Under the pieces are notes generated by a model that was not told where the DNA came from, made no database searches, and saw only the letters and a list, made by a program, of their open reading frames with translations. Positions 1 through 8,313 of a stretch of 64,000 nucleotides of DNA are shown piece after piece (within the stretch, counting starts at the first letter, position 1; each line of letters starts with the position of its first letter). The position numbers were made by a program, and so were the translations under genes. This DNA comes from Chloroflexota bacterium (lineage in GTDB: Bacteria > Chloroflexota > Anaerolineae > J102), in contig JAKOVD010000127.1 in the NCBI GenBank assembly GCA_029782215.1, positions 1 to 64,000 of the forward strand, in the 5' to 3' direction.

Positions 1-1396
1 GGATTGGGTGGACGTTGTGAATGCGCTGAAGGCGGATCCGCAGAAGACGTCAGATATCCAGCAGAGCCTTTCTGCTTGGCCGCGTTCGTCGGCACGCTAT
101 TTCGCGGAAGTGCGTGACAAGATCCAGGCCGTCGTCGACAGCGGTCAATTGTCCATCTTCTCCAACGCCTATTGGGGTCATCCCGGCTACAAGCTGCCGC
201 CTGAGGTCAACCTGCTGGCTGTGGCCCACTACCTGGAGGCGCTGGATTGGCAGAAGGACGTGGTCACCATCCACACCATCCTGGGAGGCAAGAATCCCCA
301 TCCCAACTTCGTGGTGGGGGGCATTCCGATGCCGATCGATCTGAACAGCGACACGGCGCTGAACGCCAATCGCCTGTCGATCATCTCCGACACCATCGGC
401 CGCATCATCCAGTTTGTCGATCAAGTTTACCTGCCCGACCTGCTGGCAATCGCACCCTACTACCCTGAATACTTCAAGCTGGGCGAAGGCCTGGGCAACT
501 TCCTGACCTGGGGCGAATTTCCTGGCGCCGACATCAAGGATACCTCGAAATACCTGGTGCCGCGGGCGCTGATTCTAAATCGGGACTTGAAAAACGTCCA
601 GCAGCCCGACCCCAACGATATGGAGAAGATGAAGGAGTTCGTGACCCGCTCCTGGTACAGCTACCAGGGGGGCGATGACACCGGTCTCCATCCCTGGGTC
701 GGTGAGACCAAGTTCAACTTCACCGGGCCGCAGCCTCCCTATGAAGAACTTGAGGTTGAGCAGAAATACTCCTGGCTCAAAGCCCCGCGCTGGAATGAAA
801 AGGCAGTCGAAGTAGGCCCGCTCGCACGCGTGCTGGTGATGTACGCTACCGGGCAGCCCCAGGCCGTGGCGCTGGTGGATGCGACGCTGAAACAGCTCGG
901 CGCCGGCCCCGAGGCGCTCTTCTCGACGTTGGGCCGGACTGCCGCCCGCGGCCTGGAAACCAAGATCGTCGCCGACGCCATGCCCGGTTGGTTCAATGAG
1001 CTGGTTGCCGAGATCAGCGCCGGCAATACGCAGACCTTCAATGCCGAACGCTGGGAGCCCGCCTCGTGGCCCAGCCAGGCCCGCGGATTCGGCTTCATGG
1101 AGGCGCCGCGCGGCGCTCTTGGCCACTGGGTCGTGATCAACAACGGCAGGATCGCAAACTATCAGATGGTGGTACCGACGACCTGGAACGGATCCCCACG
1201 TGACAACAACGGCCAGCCGAGCGCCTACGAAGCGGCTCTGGTCGGGACCCCGATGGCCAAGCCAGAATGGCCCCTGGAGATCCTGCGCACGATTCACAGC
1301 TTTGACCCCTGCATGGCCTGCGCCATTCACATGGTCGACGCCAACGGGCGCGATCTGGGCGAGGTCACCACTGGCCTTGACGTTTGCGTGAGCTGA
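1..1396 (+). CDS. hyaB: [NiFe]-hydrogenase large subunit, 5'-truncated by the window edge
   Basis: Catalytic large subunit of a membrane-bound, group 1-like uptake [NiFe]-hydrogenase. The reading frame is open from the first bases, so the N-terminus with the first CxxC nickel-binding motif lies outside the window and about 464 C-terminal residues remain. The second motif is intact near the end as DPCMACAIH, giving the two C-terminal Cys ligands of the Ni-Fe site. The 21 residues after that His are the peptide that a dedicated endopeptidase removes once Ni is inserted, and that endopeptidase gene follows after 6 bp. A YSWLKAPR segment is typical of group 1 enzymes. The small subunit is expected upstream and is not visible. 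Confidence 0.95.
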   Translation, partial: DWVDVVNALKADPQKTSDIQQSLSAWPRSSARYFAEVRDKIQAVVDSGQLSIFSNAYWGHPGYKLPPEVNLLAVAHYLEALDWQKDVVTIHTILGGKNPHPNFVVGGIPMPIDLNSDTALNANRLSIISDTIGRIIQFVDQVYLPDLLAIAPYYPEYFKLGEGLGNFLTWGEFPGADIKDTSKYLVPRALILNRDLKNVQQPDPNDMEKMKEFVTRSWYSYQGGDDTGLHPWVGETKFNFTGPQPPYEELEVEQKYSWLKAPRWNEKAVEVGPLARVLVMYATGQPQAVALVDATLKQLGAGPEALFSTLGRTAARGLETKIVADAMPGWFNELVAEISAGNTQTFNAERWEPASWPSQARGFGFMEAPRGALGHWVVINNGRIANYQMVVPTTWNGSPRDNNGQPSAYEAALVGTPMAKPEWPLEILRTIHSFDPCMACAIHMVDANGRDLGEVTTGLDVCVS

Positions 1397-1402
1397 CGGC
1401 AC

Positions 1403-1909
1403 ATGGCAGAAGCTCAACGCAAGGTCGTGCTCGGGCTCGGCAACCTGTTGAGCCAGGATGAGGGATTGGGCGTCCACCTGCTGGCCGACCTGCGGGCGAC
1501 CGGCAGGCTGGACGCTGCTGTCGAATTGATCGATGGCGGCACCCTGGGCCTCAACCTCCTGCCCCTGGTCGAGGAGTGCAGCCATCTCCTGCTGCTCGAC
1601 GCCGTCGACGCCGGCAAACCGCCGGGCACGGTCGTCGATCTGGCCAGGCAGGACATCCCCCTCTACACCAACATCAAGCTGTCGCAGCACCAGGCTACAT
1701 TCCAGGAAGTGCTCGGGCTTGCCAGCTTCCGCGGCAGGCTCCCGGAGCACCTCCACCTAGTGGGCATCCAGCCGGCCAACCTCGCCGTCGGCCTTGACCT
1801 CAGCCCCACTGTCGCTGCAGCGGCGCCAGAAGCCATCGACCGCTGTCTGGACGTCCTCCACGGCTGGGGCCTCTTGATCGCGGTCGGCAACGCCTCCCAC
1901 CCCACATGA
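1403..1909 (+). CDS. hyaD: Hydrogenase maturation protease (HyaD/HupD family)
   Basis: Nickel-sensing endopeptidase that clips the C-terminal tail of the hydrogenase large subunit as the last maturation step; cytoplasmic. At 168 aa it has the normal family length. The N-terminal GLGNLLSQDEGLG motif and the three expected Ni ligands are present: Glu20, Asp66 (in LLDAVDAG) and His96 (in SQHQ). It lies 6 bp after the large-subunit gene and shares an ATGA with the following lipoate ligase, so the three genes look co-transcribed. Identity is secure; which exact hydrogenase subgroup it serves is inferred from the neighbour. Confidence 0.93.
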   Translation: MAEAQRKVVLGLGNLLSQDEGLGVHLLADLRATGRLDAAVELIDGGTLGLNLLPLVEECSHLLLLDAVDAGKPPGTVVDLARQDIPLYTNIKLSQHQATFQEVLGLASFRGRLPEHLHLVGIQPANLAVGLDLSPTVAAAAPEAIDRCLDVLHGWGLLIAVGNASHPT

Positions 1910-2997
1910 GGGTCACATTCGTGCAGCCCATCCGCCTTCTCGACCTGGGTCTCGTCTCTCCCATCCGTTCGCAAACCGTGTATCACGCGGTCGCATATGC
2001 CATGACCGCGGACACGCCCGACACCATCATCATGGTGAGCCCAACCGTGCCCTATGTTTGCATCGGCTACCATCAGGAGTTGGTCAAAGAGATCGACCTG
2101 GACTATTGCCGAACCCACGGGCTTCCCGTTTACCGCCGTGAAGTCGGGGGCGGAGCCGTGTACCTGGATGCCAACCAGGTCTTTGTGCAGTGGGTCTTTC
2201 ATGAGGAGCACCTGCCCAGGGATCTGAGCGAGCGCTTCGCGCTCTATATAAGGCCCCTCGTGGAAACCTACCAGGCGCTCGGCGTGAATGCCTACCTGCG
2301 GCCCATGAATGACATCCACGTCGGGGGCAAGAAGATCGGCGGGACCGGCGCCGCGCAGATGGGCTTGGGGACTGTAGTCGTCGGCAGCCTCATGTTGGAC
2401 TTCGACAAGGCCACGATGGCGCAGGTCCTTAAGGTCCCCTCTGAGAAAATGCGGGACAAGGTCTTCGAGAGCCTGGAACAGTACATGACCACACTGGCCG
2501 AGCAGTTGGGGCGAGTCCCCGACCGGCGGGCCGTCGCGCAGGCGTACGTTGCGAAGTGCGCCGAGGTGCTTGGGCGCGATGTCGTGGACGGCGCATGGAC
2601 CAGCACCGAGGAAGCGATGGCGCAGCAAATCGATGCTCGCTTTGTCGCGGACGAGTGGCTGGATCAGAAGGGGGGACTGCGCCAGAGCGGAATCAAAATC
2701 CACGAGGATGTCCGCCTTATCTCTGGCGCCTACAAGGCCGCTGGGGGTCTGATCCGGGTCACAGCGCGGCTGGCCGAAGGTCGCATCGATGACATCAGCC
2801 TGTCCGGCGATTTCACGATTCTGCCCGCCTTTGCCCTGGGCGCCATCGAGCAAAGCCTGCGTGGCCTGGAGGTCCGGCCCGAGCCGCTGGCCAGCCGCCT
2901 GCGTGAGGTCTATCAGTCCCTACACGTGCAGTCGCCCGGCGTGACAACCGACGACTTCACCACCGCTATCATTGCTGCCAGCGGCGCCGCCCTTTAG
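1906..2997 (+). CDS. lplA: Lipoate-protein ligase A family protein
   Basis: Predicted to activate lipoate with ATP and attach it to a lysine of a lipoyl domain (E2 subunit, GcvH or similar). The BPL_LplA_LipB fold is recognisable from YRREVGGGAVYLD (canonical RRxSGGGAVYHD; the Ser is Val here) near residues 76-88 and from NDIHVGGKKIGGTG near 131-144, which carries the adenylate-binding Lys. At 363 aa it includes the C-terminal accessory domain of two-domain LplA enzymes (E. coli about 338 aa). The start codon overlaps the stop of the hydrogenase protease (ATGA). A lipoate ligase in a hydrogenase operon is unexpected, and its acceptor protein is not visible in the window. Confidence 0.85.
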   Translation: MRVTFVQPIRLLDLGLVSPIRSQTVYHAVAYAMTADTPDTIIMVSPTVPYVCIGYHQELVKEIDLDYCRTHGLPVYRREVGGGAVYLDANQVFVQWVFHEEHLPRDLSERFALYIRPLVETYQALGVNAYLRPMNDIHVGGKKIGGTGAAQMGLGTVVVGSLMLDFDKATMAQVLKVPSEKMRDKVFESLEQYMTTLAEQLGRVPDRRAVAQAYVAKCAEVLGRDVVDGAWTSTEEAMAQQIDARFVADEWLDQKGGLRQSGIKIHEDVRLISGAYKAAGGLIRVTARLAEGRIDDISLSGDFTILPAFALGAIEQSLRGLEVRPEPLASRLREVYQSLHVQSPGVTTDDFTTAIIAASGAAL

Positions 2998-3038
2998 CCG
3001 CATTAGCGGCGTTACTGGGGCCCGCCGGCTGGAAGACG

Positions 3039-3248
3039 TCAGATCAGAACGACAGCCTCGAACTCGCAGCGCGCCACACACACCATGCAGCGTTGGCAGC
3101 GCGCCATGTCGATGACAGGGGGATCCTCGCGGTCGATGCGCAGCACCGCCTGCCAGCGGCAGGAGGCCAGGACCCGGCAGCGCGAGCAAAGCTGGCACAG
3201 GTCGGGGTCGACGGCGAGGTTGGGTCGGAAGGTCACAGGAGCCATCAC
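3039..3248 (-). CDS. Small ferredoxin-like [4Fe-4S] protein
   Basis: A 69-aa cytoplasmic protein with two cysteine clusters, CQLCSRCRVLASC and CQRCMVCVARC. The second is a standard CxxCxxCxxxC ferredoxin motif; the first has five residues before its last Cys and lacks the usual Cys-Pro. Two [4Fe-4S] clusters are therefore plausible and the role is presumably electron transfer. It starts 2-5 bp after the stop of the dynamin-like GTPase gene (GTG at 3248 or ATG at 3245), so it is probably translationally coupled to it. Its partner enzyme cannot be told; the hydrogenase operon ends only 41 bp away on the opposite strand. Confidence 0.7.
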   Translation of the reverse strand: MMAPVTFRPNLAVDPDLCQLCSRCRVLASCRWQAVLRIDREDPPVIDMARCQRCMVCVARCEFEAVVLI

Positions 3249-3250
3249 AT

Positions 3251-5044
3251 CTACGATGCCGGCGACGGCTGTGAGGTTACGTCCAGCGCATGAAGCTGGC
3301 TCCGCAGCTGGCGCACCTCGAGTGCAACGCCATCCAGCTCCTGGTCGAGTTGCACCAGCTTGTCCTGCTCGACGCGAATGAAACGCGTGTAGGGCGCCAC
3401 CGCTTCCCGGATATCCTGCAGGGAGCGCTGGAGCTCGCGCTCGAACTGCGTGGTCAGCGTCTCCCGCAGTCGCTGGCGCACGGCTTCGATCTTGGCGTCG
3501 AGGTCGTTCTTGGCCGCACGGCGGCGGGCGGGCAGCAGGAAAAGACCGGCAATGGCCATGCCGCCTGCGGCCAGCAGCCCCAGGGGGTCCAGGGCGCGGC
3601 TGAGGATGGCAAGCAGGACGGCAGCCAGGCCTACGGCGCCCACCTCCACCGCCCCCATCGCCGTCAGCGAGAGCCGCACCGAGTCGCTGAGCTGCCGGGA
3701 TTCCGCCTCATAGTCATACGAGGCGACGACCTCGCGCACAGACCGGCCGACCGACTGCAGAAGCTGCTTGCGATTGATCTCAAAACTGCCGCCGATGTCG
3801 CCCACAATGCGGTCGCCGTGCAGCGTGGCGCGACGTCCCAGGTGCTGCGTGACCTCCTGCCACTGCCGGTAGTTGCGCTCGACCATCCAGTCGATGAGGT
3901 CGTTCACCTCGTGCTCGATGCGCTCGTGGGTGTCGGCGATGACGTCCCGCTCGAACTCCATGCGCAGCTTCGACCCGTTGATCAGATCGAAGAACCGGCC
4001 CATGCGGATGGTCTCCTCGAAGAAGTCGTCGCCGCGCGCGCGCAGATCGTAAAGGATGTTGTCGATACGGCTGGTGCGGAACTGGAAGTCGTGGCGCATG
4101 TCGGCTGCGTAGCCGTCGAGCTGGGCATCGATGTCCGCCAGGGTGGCGAAGTCGCTTTCCAGGAGCTGGAGGCGTTTGTCCACGGTGGTCGTGTAGACGC
4201 GGTGCAGGTTCTCGGCGACGCCCAGCGGGCTCCCAAGCTTGAGCTGGAGCCGCTGCTGCTGATCGAGGGTGCGCAGGATGTAGCTCTCCAGCGCCGGGAA
4301 GCGTGAGGCCGACAGCAGTTCGGCGGGCGTCTCAAGGGCGGTCTTGCTCGCTTCCGCCTCCTCCGTCATGCCTTTGGCCCGCTGAGCCAGCTTGACCGAA
4401 ACAGGGAAGATGCGCGGTACGACGCCGAGCACGGCCGATGCCTGATCGCGCACGAAATCGATCACCTGGTTCAGGGCGGGTTCGCCGTCCAGGATGTCGA
4501 TCTTGTTGATCACCACGACGACCTTCTTGCCCCACTCACTTACCAACTCCAGGAAGACCCGTTCGCTCTCGCTGAAGGGACGATCGGCCGAGGTGATGAA
4601 GAGAATCAGGTCGGCGCGAGGCACAAAGGCCTCGGTGATCTCCTGGTGGCGCTGGATGACGGCATTCGTGCCGGGCGTATCGACGATGTTGATCTCCTGC
4701 AGCCAGGAGACGGGGTAGCTGACGCGCAGGAGGAAGGGTTCCACCTGTTCCGCTACGGCCTGGGGACCGTAGCCCAACACGTAGAGCTGGCTGGTCGTGG
4801 GCGTGACGCCCTCATCCAGGAAGCGCTGGCCGAGCATGGCATTGATGAAGGCCGACTTGCCGCTGTTGAACTCGCCCACCACCACCAGGAGGAAGAACTC
4901 GTCGAGCTGCTGCCGGGTGCGCGCCAAGATCGAGCGCTCGTGGGCAGTCGCTTCGACGCGCACGGCAATGCTTTCGAGGCTCGAAAAGAGGTCGCGCTCC
5001 CGCTGCAGGATCGTGTGCTGCTGTGGCGACAGAACGTTTTGCAT
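3251..5044 (-). CDS. Dynamin-like GTPase
   Basis: Large GTPase of the bacterial dynamin-like family, predicted to bind and remodel the membrane. The N-terminal GTPase domain has the P-loop GEFNSGKS (residues 57-64), a threonine-rich switch I (TPTTS), DTPG (122-125) and NKID (180-183). A long helical stalk follows. A hydrophobic paired segment around residues 455-510 probably inserts in the membrane, and a coiled-coil-rich C-terminus completes the 597 aa. This matches the order of bacterial dynamin-like proteins. It lies between an uncharacterised gene 37 bp upstream and a tiny ferredoxin gene. The physiological role cannot be deduced from sequence. Confidence 0.85.
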   Translation of the reverse strand: MQNVLSPQQHTILQRERDLFSSLESIAVRVEATAHERSILARTRQQLDEFFLLVVVGEFNSGKSAFINAMLGQRFLDEGVTPTTSQLYVLGYGPQAVAEQVEPFLLRVSYPVSWLQEINIVDTPGTNAVIQRHQEITEAFVPRADLILFITSADRPFSESERVFLELVSEWGKKVVVVINKIDILDGEPALNQVIDFVRDQASAVLGVVPRIFPVSVKLAQRAKGMTEEAEASKTALETPAELLSASRFPALESYILRTLDQQQRLQLKLGSPLGVAENLHRVYTTTVDKRLQLLESDFATLADIDAQLDGYAADMRHDFQFRTSRIDNILYDLRARGDDFFEETIRMGRFFDLINGSKLRMEFERDVIADTHERIEHEVNDLIDWMVERNYRQWQEVTQHLGRRATLHGDRIVGDIGGSFEINRKQLLQSVGRSVREVVASYDYEAESRQLSDSVRLSLTAMGAVEVGAVGLAAVLLAILSRALDPLGLLAAGGMAIAGLFLLPARRRAAKNDLDAKIEAVRQRLRETLTTQFERELQRSLQDIREAVAPYTRFIRVEQDKLVQLDQELDGVALEVRQLRSQLHALDVTSQPSPAS

Positions 5045-5081
5045 GAGATGGGTCGTTGGCGCCGGGCACGCCGCCGGGCTT

Positions 5082-6503
5082 TCAGGCGCGCAACACGTCT
5101 TCGATCAAGCTCGGCCCTCGCACCGCCAACAAACGCACCATCTGCAGAAGATCTTCGGGTCCCAGACGGGGCTGAGGCAGCCTGCCGGGGCGCTCACGCG
5201 TCCAGGCCTGGAGATGGGGAAGGTAATCGGAGCGCGCCAGCAGATCGGCAGGATACCGTTTGGGGTCGGGGCCAAGCCACTGCACCGGTCCGATGCCGGA
5301 CACGGCCCGTCGCCAGGCTTCGGCGGTGGGCATATCGGGGGTCGCCGCATAGGTGCTGTTCATCGACAGGACGACGGGGATCGACGACGGCACATACTCG
5401 ATCATCGTTTCCAGGAAACGCAGACTCCTGGTGCAGTTACCCGGCAGCCACAGGGGAAGCAGATCCGACCGCAGCGCCGCCGTGGGGTTGGTCTGGCCAC
5501 AGCACTCGACCAGGAGCCCACCCGGCTCCCGTTCATGGAGGCGGGCCTCCCACAGATAGGCCGTGTAGGCAAGGGCGCTGAAGTCCTCCGGGCTGGCGCC
5601 GTTAAGGGCGTGGAACGCGTAGGACGATTGGTGGGCGAAGCTCTGCACAGCCTCGCGGAAGGCGCTTGGCGTGCCCCACTCCGCCTCGCGTGCGTCCACC
5701 AGGGGAAAGCCCTCGCGCAGGGGCCAGCCGCCGCCGTGCTTGCTGCCCTGGACGACCAGCCAGCGGTTCAGTTCGTCAGCGCCGGTCCGGAACTGCTCGG
5801 CCTCGAAGCCGCCCAAACCACCGACCTGGAAGTAATGCTCAGCACCGATCTGGTACTGCCGCCACGAGAAGGTGCAGTCAGCGCAGAAGACGGCGCCGCC
5901 CGGGGCGAGATGGGCGCGGATAAAATTGCGGTACGCTTCCGGCAGGTCGAGCAGCTTGAGACGAACATGGTTGAGTCGCTCGACGCGGAAGCGATCATGG
6001 ACGGGGTCGTAGTGATTGACCGCCTGCAAGTCAGGATTGCGCCTGAGGATCGGCTCCACAAGGGCTGCGCCATGCGCCTGGTAGGCCGCCACGTCATCGG
6101 CAGCGGTGACGTCGGCAAAGCTGAGCATGAAGTGCGCGGGCAGGAAGGGGATATGCAGCAAAGCCGCCAGGTGGGCCACGCCGCCGCTGGGGGCGCCGAT
6201 GAGGATGGCAGGATAGCCGATGCTCTCCGTGAGCCCGGCATACACGCTCACCGCCTGCCGCGCCAGCCCCTCTGTGGTCACATAGCGGGAGAGCACCGGG
6301 TCGAGGCCCGCCTCACTGACTTTTCGCCCCACCAGCCAGCGCAGCACGCTTCCCGGCAACCGGGAGGCCGACTGAACCCAACGGGCATCTGAGCCGTCAA
6401 GCGCAACCGGTTGGTACCAGGCGTCGCTCAGGGCCGCAGCAACCGCGTGCAGAACCGCCGCCGAAGTGGACTCAGACGCTTCACGAATCCGTGGATAGGG
6501 CAT
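5082..6503 (-). CDS. Conserved-looking hypothetical protein, 473 aa
   Basis: I do not recognise this protein. It has no signal peptide or clear membrane segments and is probably cytoplasmic. A Gly-rich stretch (GAPSGGVAHLAALL) near residue 105 and a segment with LAPGGAVFCADCTFSW near 205 hint at Rossmann-like or methyltransferase-like strands, but no canonical SAM motif I is present. The ATG at 6503 is preceded by an extended -10 box about 70 bp upstream, so the gene probably heads a unit with the dynamin-like GTPase and the ferredoxin-like gene. Codon use and GC match the neighbours and support real coding. Confidence 0.6.
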   Translation of the reverse strand: MPYPRIREASESTSAAVLHAVAAALSDAWYQPVALDGSDARWVQSASRLPGSVLRWLVGRKVSEAGLDPVLSRYVTTEGLARQAVSVYAGLTESIGYPAILIGAPSGGVAHLAALLHIPFLPAHFMLSFADVTAADDVAAYQAHGAALVEPILRRNPDLQAVNHYDPVHDRFRVERLNHVRLKLLDLPEAYRNFIRAHLAPGGAVFCADCTFSWRQYQIGAEHYFQVGGLGGFEAEQFRTGADELNRWLVVQGSKHGGGWPLREGFPLVDAREAEWGTPSAFREAVQSFAHQSSYAFHALNGASPEDFSALAYTAYLWEARLHEREPGGLLVECCGQTNPTAALRSDLLPLWLPGNCTRSLRFLETMIEYVPSSIPVVLSMNSTYAATPDMPTAEAWRRAVSGIGPVQWLGPDPKRYPADLLARSDYLPHLQAWTRERPGRLPQPRLGPEDLLQMVRLLAVRGPSLIEDVLRA

Positions 6504-6575
6504 AACACGTCCTCAAGTACAACGGGTCAAGCGTGCCCGGATGCCAGAAAGGCGGAATCGACGACCAACAAATGC

Positions 6576-6581
6576 ATTATA
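6576..6581 (-). promoter_or_regulatory. Extended -10 promoter element upstream of the 473-aa gene
   Basis: On the minus strand TGCTATAAT gives a perfect TATAAT with the TGn extension, 73 bp before the ATG at 6503. No good -35 box is seen at 17 bp, as is common for extended -10 promoters. The rest of the 288-bp gap (6504-6791) shows only GC-rich dyads after the ctaB stop, without a U-tract, and no gene. Confidence 0.5.
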
Positions 6582-6791
6582 GCATTTTGGCGCTCGCAAC
6601 TGCGATTTCGGGCGCAAGCATACAACAGCGTCGTAACGCCAAGCGAAGCCCGGTGCGCGTACCTTTGCCCGAATGCACAGAAGCGGGCGAGTGCGCGTTT
6701 CCGGGGAATATCCTTTCCATTTGCGCCGTCTCCGCCGGGGAACCGGCCACGCCGCCGGCAGCGCTGATGGCGGCGGCTTATCTCCGGGCAG

Positions 6792-7754
6792 CTACCCCAG
6801 CAGCCTGACGTCGACCACCATGCCAATGAAGAGCAGGGCGAGGTGAAGGAGCGAGTATTTGTAGAGGGTGCGGGCGGCGGCGTTGGTCCGTAGGCGGCGG
6901 ATACGGTACGCATCGACCATGAACCAGGCGCCCGTGAGCACGGCCACGGCGAGGTAGATCCAGCTGAACATGCCCAGCACCACCGGAAGCACCGTCACAA
7001 CCACAAACAGCCAGGCATAGATCAGGATCTGGCGGCGAGTTTCCTCTTCACCTGCCACGACCGGCAGCATGGGCACGTCCACGCGCGCATAGTCCTTCTT
7101 GACCATGAGCGTGAGCGCCCAGGTGTGCGGAGGCGTCCAGAAGAAGATGATGGCGAATAATGCCCAGGCCGTGGGCGCCAGGCTGCCGGTCACGGCGGCC
7201 CAACCCACGAGCGGCGGGATCGCTCCGGCGACGCCGCCGATGGTGATGTTGTGAGGCGTCCGGCGCTTGAGCCAGAGCGTGTAGACAGTGATGTAGTAGA
7301 GGGCGCCGATCAGCGACAGCACGGCGGCCAGGAGGTTGACCTGCGTGGCAAAAATGGCAAAGGCCAGGGCACAGAGGAGGATACCGAAGGCCACCGCCGA
7401 CCGCGGCGAAATCCAACCGGCAGGTAGAGGCCTGCGGTTGGTCCGGTACATGTAGTAGTCGATGTCCCGGTCGAAGAAGTGGTTGAGGGCGTTGGCGCCG
7501 CCCGCCGACAGCGTTCCTCCCACCATCGTCCAGAAGAAGATGCGGAGATCAGGGACGCCGCCCGCAGCCACCATCATCGCCCCCGCTGTGGTGATCAGCA
7601 GGAGGAAGATGATCTTCGGCTTCATCAGGGCCAGGTAGATCTTGAGAAGACCGGGCTTCTCCTCGCTGCGACCGCGCGGTCGCGTTTCCTGCTCAACCGT
7701 TTCGGCGTCGCCGGAGCGCAGCTCCACTGGCGGCACCCCGCCCAAAGTAGACAT
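6792..7754 (-). CDS. ctaB: Protoheme IX farnesyltransferase (heme O synthase)
   Basis: UbiA-superfamily membrane prenyltransferase that adds a farnesyl group to heme b to give heme O, the precursor of heme A for terminal oxidases. The diagnostic Mg-diphosphate motif NALNHFFDRDIDYYMYRTNRRPLP-like region is present (Asn, FDRDID, MYRTNRRPLP) at roughly residues 87-111. About eight or nine hydrophobic segments follow a hydrophilic N-terminus of some 35 residues, and the 320-aa length is normal. No cytochrome oxidase subunits are in the window. A small two-TM protein gene lies 42 bp upstream on the same strand. Confidence 0.93.
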   Translation of the reverse strand: MSTLGGVPPVELRSGDAETVEQETRPRGRSEEKPGLLKIYLALMKPKIIFLLLITTAGAMMVAAGGVPDLRIFFWTMVGGTLSAGGANALNHFFDRDIDYYMYRTNRRPLPAGWISPRSAVAFGILLCALAFAIFATQVNLLAAVLSLIGALYYITVYTLWLKRRTPHNITIGGVAGAIPPLVGWAAVTGSLAPTAWALFAIIFFWTPPHTWALTLMVKKDYARVDVPMLPVVAGEEETRRQILIYAWLFVVVTVLPVVLGMFSWIYLAVAVLTGAWFMVDAYRIRRLRTNAAARTLYKYSLLHLALLFIGMVVDVRLLG

Positions 7755-7796
7755 AAATAGCCAGGCTAGGCCAACAGATGACTCAAGCTGTCCCTG

Positions 7797-7991
7797 TTAG
7801 CGAAGCACGTCCCCCTTAAAGAGCGCATCGCCAAGAACGGCCATGGCGCAGGTCAGCATCACGATCGTGCCAGCGTGGTAAGTGAAAGGCACGCGGGAAT
7901 AGGGCTGTCCAAGGATGCCCATGAAGATGACGGCATCCAGCACGATGGCGATGAGAAAAGCGCCGATGATGATGAGATAGCGTTTAGCCAC
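7797..7991 (-). CDS. Small two-TM membrane protein upstream of ctaB
   Basis: A 64-aa protein with two predicted membrane helices (about residues 5-27 and 40-58) and a short charged C-terminus. I chose the GTG at 7991, which reads on as AKRYLIIIGAF, because an AAGGAG ribosome-binding site sits 6 nt before it; a longer frame to 8030 has no such signal. Its position directly upstream of ctaB suggests a link to heme or oxidase assembly, but there is no sequence motif to support this. Function unknown. Confidence 0.6.
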   Translation of the reverse strand: MAKRYLIIIGAFLIAIVLDAVIFMGILGQPYSRVPFTYHAGTIVMLTCAMAVLGDALFKGDVLR

Positions 7992-8313
7992 GACTGTCTC
8001 CTTAACGCGCGAAACGGAAGCTGAGCGCACGCCGGCTTGCGGCGAGATTCACATTGTAGGCGGTGGCCGCGCTCCTGTCAAACGATTCCGGGTGCTTGCT
8101 CAAAGCAGAGCGCCATTCAAGACCTCGGGGAAGCGGCTGGGCGCGTTGCCGGTTGGCAGGTGTCATTACCGCCTCCAGGAGATCAGGCTGCACCCCGTGA
8201 CGACCAGCTCGAACAGGAGGGCACACCGGTGTTCGGAGATTGGCGTCTGGGGCGTTCGTGCGTCTACAATCCCCCCTGCACTGTCACCCCGTGTCGACAA
8301 GGAGAAAGCACAA
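7992..8313. other. Divergent intergenic region, no gene
   Basis: This 322-bp gap separates the minus-strand small membrane gene from plus-strand thyX. Short ORFs here overlap one another on both strands and show no recognisable protein signature, so I call none. The right end carries the thyX promoter candidate; the left end must hold the promoter for the small membrane gene and ctaB, which I could not place. Confidence 0.6.
8240..8270 (+). promoter_or_regulatory. Candidate sigma-A promoter of thyX
   Basis: TTGGCG (8240-8245) and TACAAT (8265-8270), separated by 19 bp, lie 43 bp before the GTG start at 8314. TACAAT matches five of six consensus bases; the spacing is long. The TTGGCG box recurs with 17-bp spacing before the O-antigen ligase gene. 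Confidence 0.4.

Noticed and set aside
575..1756. Long minus-strand ORF (393 codons) opposite the hydrogenase genes
   Set aside because: It spans two well-identified plus-strand genes and has no protein signature; long antisense ORFs are common at this GC content.
2997..3010. GCCGC-ATTA-GCGGC hairpin between convergent lplA and ferredoxin genes
   Set aside because: Only a 5-bp stem without a U-tract; too weak to call a terminator.
8002..8226. Minus-strand 74-codon ORF upstream of the small membrane gene
   Set aside because: Arg/Pro/Ala-rich, no RBS, overlaps other frames in a probable regulatory gap.
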